Source: Pseudomonadota bacterium (lineage in GTDB: Bacteria > Pseudomonadota > Gammaproteobacteria > UBA9339). From it: a stretch of DNA of 37,089 nucleotides. Positions 36,101 through 37,089 of this stretch are shown here, in pieces. The notes under the pieces are model-generated. The model was not told where the DNA came from. It made no database searches and saw only the letters and a program-made list of their open reading frames with translations. The position numbers were made by a program, and so were the translations under genes. Location of the stretch: the NCBI GenBank assembly GCA_021781615.1, contig JAJXWM010000015.1:1-37089 (forward strand). Reading direction: 5' to 3'. The stretch's first letter is position 1. Each line of letters starts with the position of its first letter.

Positions 36101-36251
36101 ACATATTGCTGTTATTAAATTGCTGCTATCTTATAACTCTAAGAAGCATAATAGGTTAAATATTGGTATAAAAAATGAAAATGGCAAAACTGTTTTAGAT
36201 CTTGCTGCTTCAACAGAGGTTAGAAAATTAATATTAAAAACTAAAAGTTAA
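33105..36251 (+). CDS. Ankyrin-repeat protein with unrecognised N-terminal region
   Basis: 1048 residues. About the first 295 form a region I do not recognise: Cys- and Trp-containing near the start (NCQKCV, LCWLWWYTRW), otherwise charged and helical, with no signal peptide. From about 300 to the end there are roughly 20 ankyrin repeats, many with the full pattern G-x-TALMLAA...G-x-x-x-IVKLLL-x-x-GAN. Several in the middle are degenerate (for example around residues 600-700). Ankyrin arrays bind proteins and are common among effectors of intracellular bacteria. ATG at 33105 has AAGG seven bases upstream; an in-frame TTG at 33084 is less likely. The gene is flanked by the 215-bp direct repeats, so it may have been inserted or duplicated as a block. 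Secretion as an effector is inferred. Confidence 0.9.
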   Translation: MDYKKNCQKCVKDTIKQQVFYDIIDKTNQAVVSLSRYYNRGLCWLWWYTRWIQSQQKGSLPKKPKKQDEVDYNWFISTEKAIISNGTKKVTDIFLEKEIAKFFTLLRCFSCIDQNIPWDDAVLDSQKIFNMKEDLLSVNKSIEFKYRINLDKDLLKKSLKFSRNKKLIKEYVLGALLTESQIKQLLNTKDFIKDGRLIIFESYDSDKYSALYKNGKRYFYFNTVDDNGNDEIQTDSINEVIKLLCKVHSCFLGRKEGDKGVLQLEKYFPLGIKIFTFDKKEEDYPKLNIIFDKISPTIIANKYSSLNVAASIGSLEAVQYFLEKGADADFADEKGNTPLILASKRNDAAIVEKLILAKADPNIPNKEGNTPLLFASYHNHVEIVKILLLARANPNITCRFGWTALELAAKHGYTEIVKELLITRASINICVWNDWLALIAAVIHRHIDVVKLLIKAKFDVNAHNERHKTALMYAAEKADYAIAQLLLKEDVDVNKQDKEGETALMLAATHPLGTGLVLELLKKGADVNLTNSRGETALMCACTANIVKALIAKGAKVNAQRFDGKTALSIRAGMPNSFEVCKELLAQGADPNIEDKAGHTALEGSNFINADVFDGEEKNTIKELLRYGANPKSLKCDNFIALVCIMYTSSLAITKLFFANNKNDLNKKDKEGNCAITFTPFYDGTGLIIKELLATKRVNIDAQDRDGKTCLMSIAEINDAKTLKALLEAGANPNLQDNNGYTALMYAVDNNSLETVSALLSNDKIDVNKSSNAGVTALGLAVLNCNEIIAQQLLNSPKIDVNVTDSFDRTVLMIAAKQGNIKIVNMLLKCRSLGNGINLDLTDEKEKTALMHAVKNNHTQIVRALLSAGANPMPSSIWPDDNTNPLFIAAANGYIEIVKLFLAQKSIDFNCKGTRNMTVLIMAVLRGQLEVVNLLLSKLNIRKTLLEVKAEINGQTALMFAASNGHVEIVKELLKAGANINKQSCTEGLTALMLAAENGHIAVIKLLLSYNSKKHNRLNIGIKNENGKTVLDLAASTEVRKLILKTKS

Positions 36252-36399
36252 ATACTATATAGATAATCTAATAGTTTGCTTAGTGGACCTACCAAATCTT
36301 GGCCGTTGCATTAAGTGTGATGATGCAACCGAATTGTTTCCGTGGGGCTTTGGCGGTTCCTTAGGGGACAAAAATATATGACCGCATCATCGTAGAAGA

Positions 36400-36616
36400 A
36401 CAGGAAAATGTTATCTGAAAACCCCAGCTGTCATTTGATAAGGATTTGTAAGTTATGGTAAAGATAAAAGGTATTGCTTGCTAATGCGATTATTTACCGC
36501 CTTTCTTTTTAGCTGCGGGTAGATATGCAGTGAGAGCATTTATATGCCTCCAGAGCGTAAAGTTCTTAAAATAACAGCCAGAAGAATTTCATGAGTATTA
36601 TGTTTTGAACGTAAAA
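36400..36616. repeat. Direct repeat copy B (about 215 bp)
   Basis: Second copy of the repeat at 32486-32702, 149 bp after the ankyrin stop. It carries a remnant of the propeller gene 3' end on the plus strand (36402-36461, ending ENPSCHLIRICKLW and TAA in the same place as the intact gene), with a TAG just upstream closing the frame. It also carries the 3' end of the convergent decayed gene on the minus strand. Similarity ends near 36616. Confidence 0.85.
36490..36588 (-). pseudogene. 3' remnant of the same decayed gene as at 32576-32971
   Basis: 32 codons and a stop matching the end of the larger pseudogene: FKNFTLWRHINALTAYL, then PAAKKKGGK. Differences between the copies are mostly conservative (Val/Ala, Glu/Lys), and a three-base indel keeps the frame. 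A TGA directly upstream (36589-36591) and the end of similarity show that the 5' part is lost. Confidence 0.6.
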
Positions 36617-37089
36617 AATTAGCGCCCGTGTTTTTGTCATACATTGAGAAATAAATCCTTAAAAAAACAAACGGATAGTATTGTTAGTGAATTAAGATCC
36701 TAGATTAGAGTTCTCTATGGTCAATGATACGCACATATTACGCTATCTTGTTGATTTAAAATACAAATATGACCAACTTTAGATTTTGCTACTATAAATT
36801 TGTTGCTAGATATGGATTGTACAGGTTAGAGTGGATTCACTAATTCAGCTAACTATTTTATTAAAGTTTCATTAAAATTTCTGGTCAAAAACAATCAAAG
36901 ATCGTTCGGTTTTCGTAGAGGAAAAAGGGTAATTAAGCCTACATATGTATACCATCAAAAAATGTTAGTAACATGCAAACTTGTCCGGTTTTAATAACAT
37001 GCGAGTTGTCCGAAAATATTTCCTAATATATCCCCAATTGTTGAGCTTGTGGACCCTGTGGGTGAGAGTGAGGCGAGTGTGGGAAAGCT
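36617..37089. other. Gene-free AT-rich stretch; short direct repeats near the window end
   Basis: No gene is supported from 36617 to the window end. Near the end, TAACATGC-N4-TTGTCCG (36969-36987) and TAACATGC-N3-TTGTCCG (36995-37012) form a direct repeat 26 bp apart. A GT-rich stretch follows (GTGGACCCTGTGGGTGAG, then TGTGGGAAAGCT), unlike the surrounding AT-rich DNA. This could be the edge of a mobile element continuing beyond the window, but no transposase is visible. Confidence 0.25.

Noticed and set aside
36262-36381. Open frame after the ankyrin gene reading CIKCDDATELFPWGFGGS
   Set aside because: No start codon or ribosome site, about 40 codons, no family recognised; at most a scrap of an older gene.

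Overview
The window is an AT-rich chromosomal segment of a host-associated bacterium. Conserved housekeeping genes (an Mla-type lipid transport operon, metK, aroK, rarA, tmRNA and two tRNAs) sit among large secreted or eukaryote-like proteins: kelch, leucine-rich repeat, Fic, ankyrin, and a giant inverse autotransporter. A contiguous one-piece tmRNA argues against Alphaproteobacteria, where the molecule is normally permuted into two pieces. 3' CCA is encoded in both tRNAs. A cluster of TTAAG elements at about 11-bp spacing resembles the PmrA boxes of Legionella and Coxiella. My best inference is an intracellular gammaproteobacterium of the Legionellales type. This rests on gene content, not on a search.

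Layout. 1-1591: 3' part of a secreted-looking kelch propeller gene, then a small gene whose first 15 residues match the double-glycine leader of class II microcins. 1743-3068 (minus): a DUF4143-type ATPase. 3204-3564: tmRNA. 3909-8340: a coupled operon of STAS-MlaE permease, MlaF ATPase, MlaD (MCE) protein, auxiliary lipoprotein and metK, followed by aroK and rarA (to 10282). 10354-10511: a palindromic repeat element.

10839-19491 (minus): an unusual operon. In transcription order it encodes a MoxR-type AAA+ ATPase with an apparent Sec signal peptide, a secreted transglutaminase-like plus von Willebrand A protein with both active sites intact, a secreted FGE-like plus leucine-rich repeat protein, and a decayed paralogue of the last. 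A MoxR ATPase and its VWA partner are normally cytoplasmic; here the whole set appears to be exported. The TTAAG cluster lies 148-281 bp upstream. 19839-20198: tRNA-His and tRNA-Arg. 20432-21568 (minus): a class II Fic protein with a perfect 15-bp palindrome upstream.

22070-31519: a 3149-residue protein combining a signal peptide, an inverse-autotransporter barrel, a J-domain with an HPD motif, a SecA-like two-lobed motor with its key motifs, a hydrophobic segment and a C-terminal His...Asn-Cys module like permuted papain-fold enzymes. Its stop codon overlaps the GTG start of a membrane-anchored beta-propeller protein. If the topology is right, a chaperone cofactor and a translocase-like motor are placed outside the cell. 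Downstream, direct repeats of about 215 bp flank a 1048-residue ankyrin protein. Each repeat carries the 3' end of the propeller gene and the 3' end of a convergent decayed gene.

The two strongest candidates for undescribed systems are the exported MoxR/transglutaminase-VWA/FGE-LRR operon and the barrel-J-SecA-papain giant with its coupled propeller partner.
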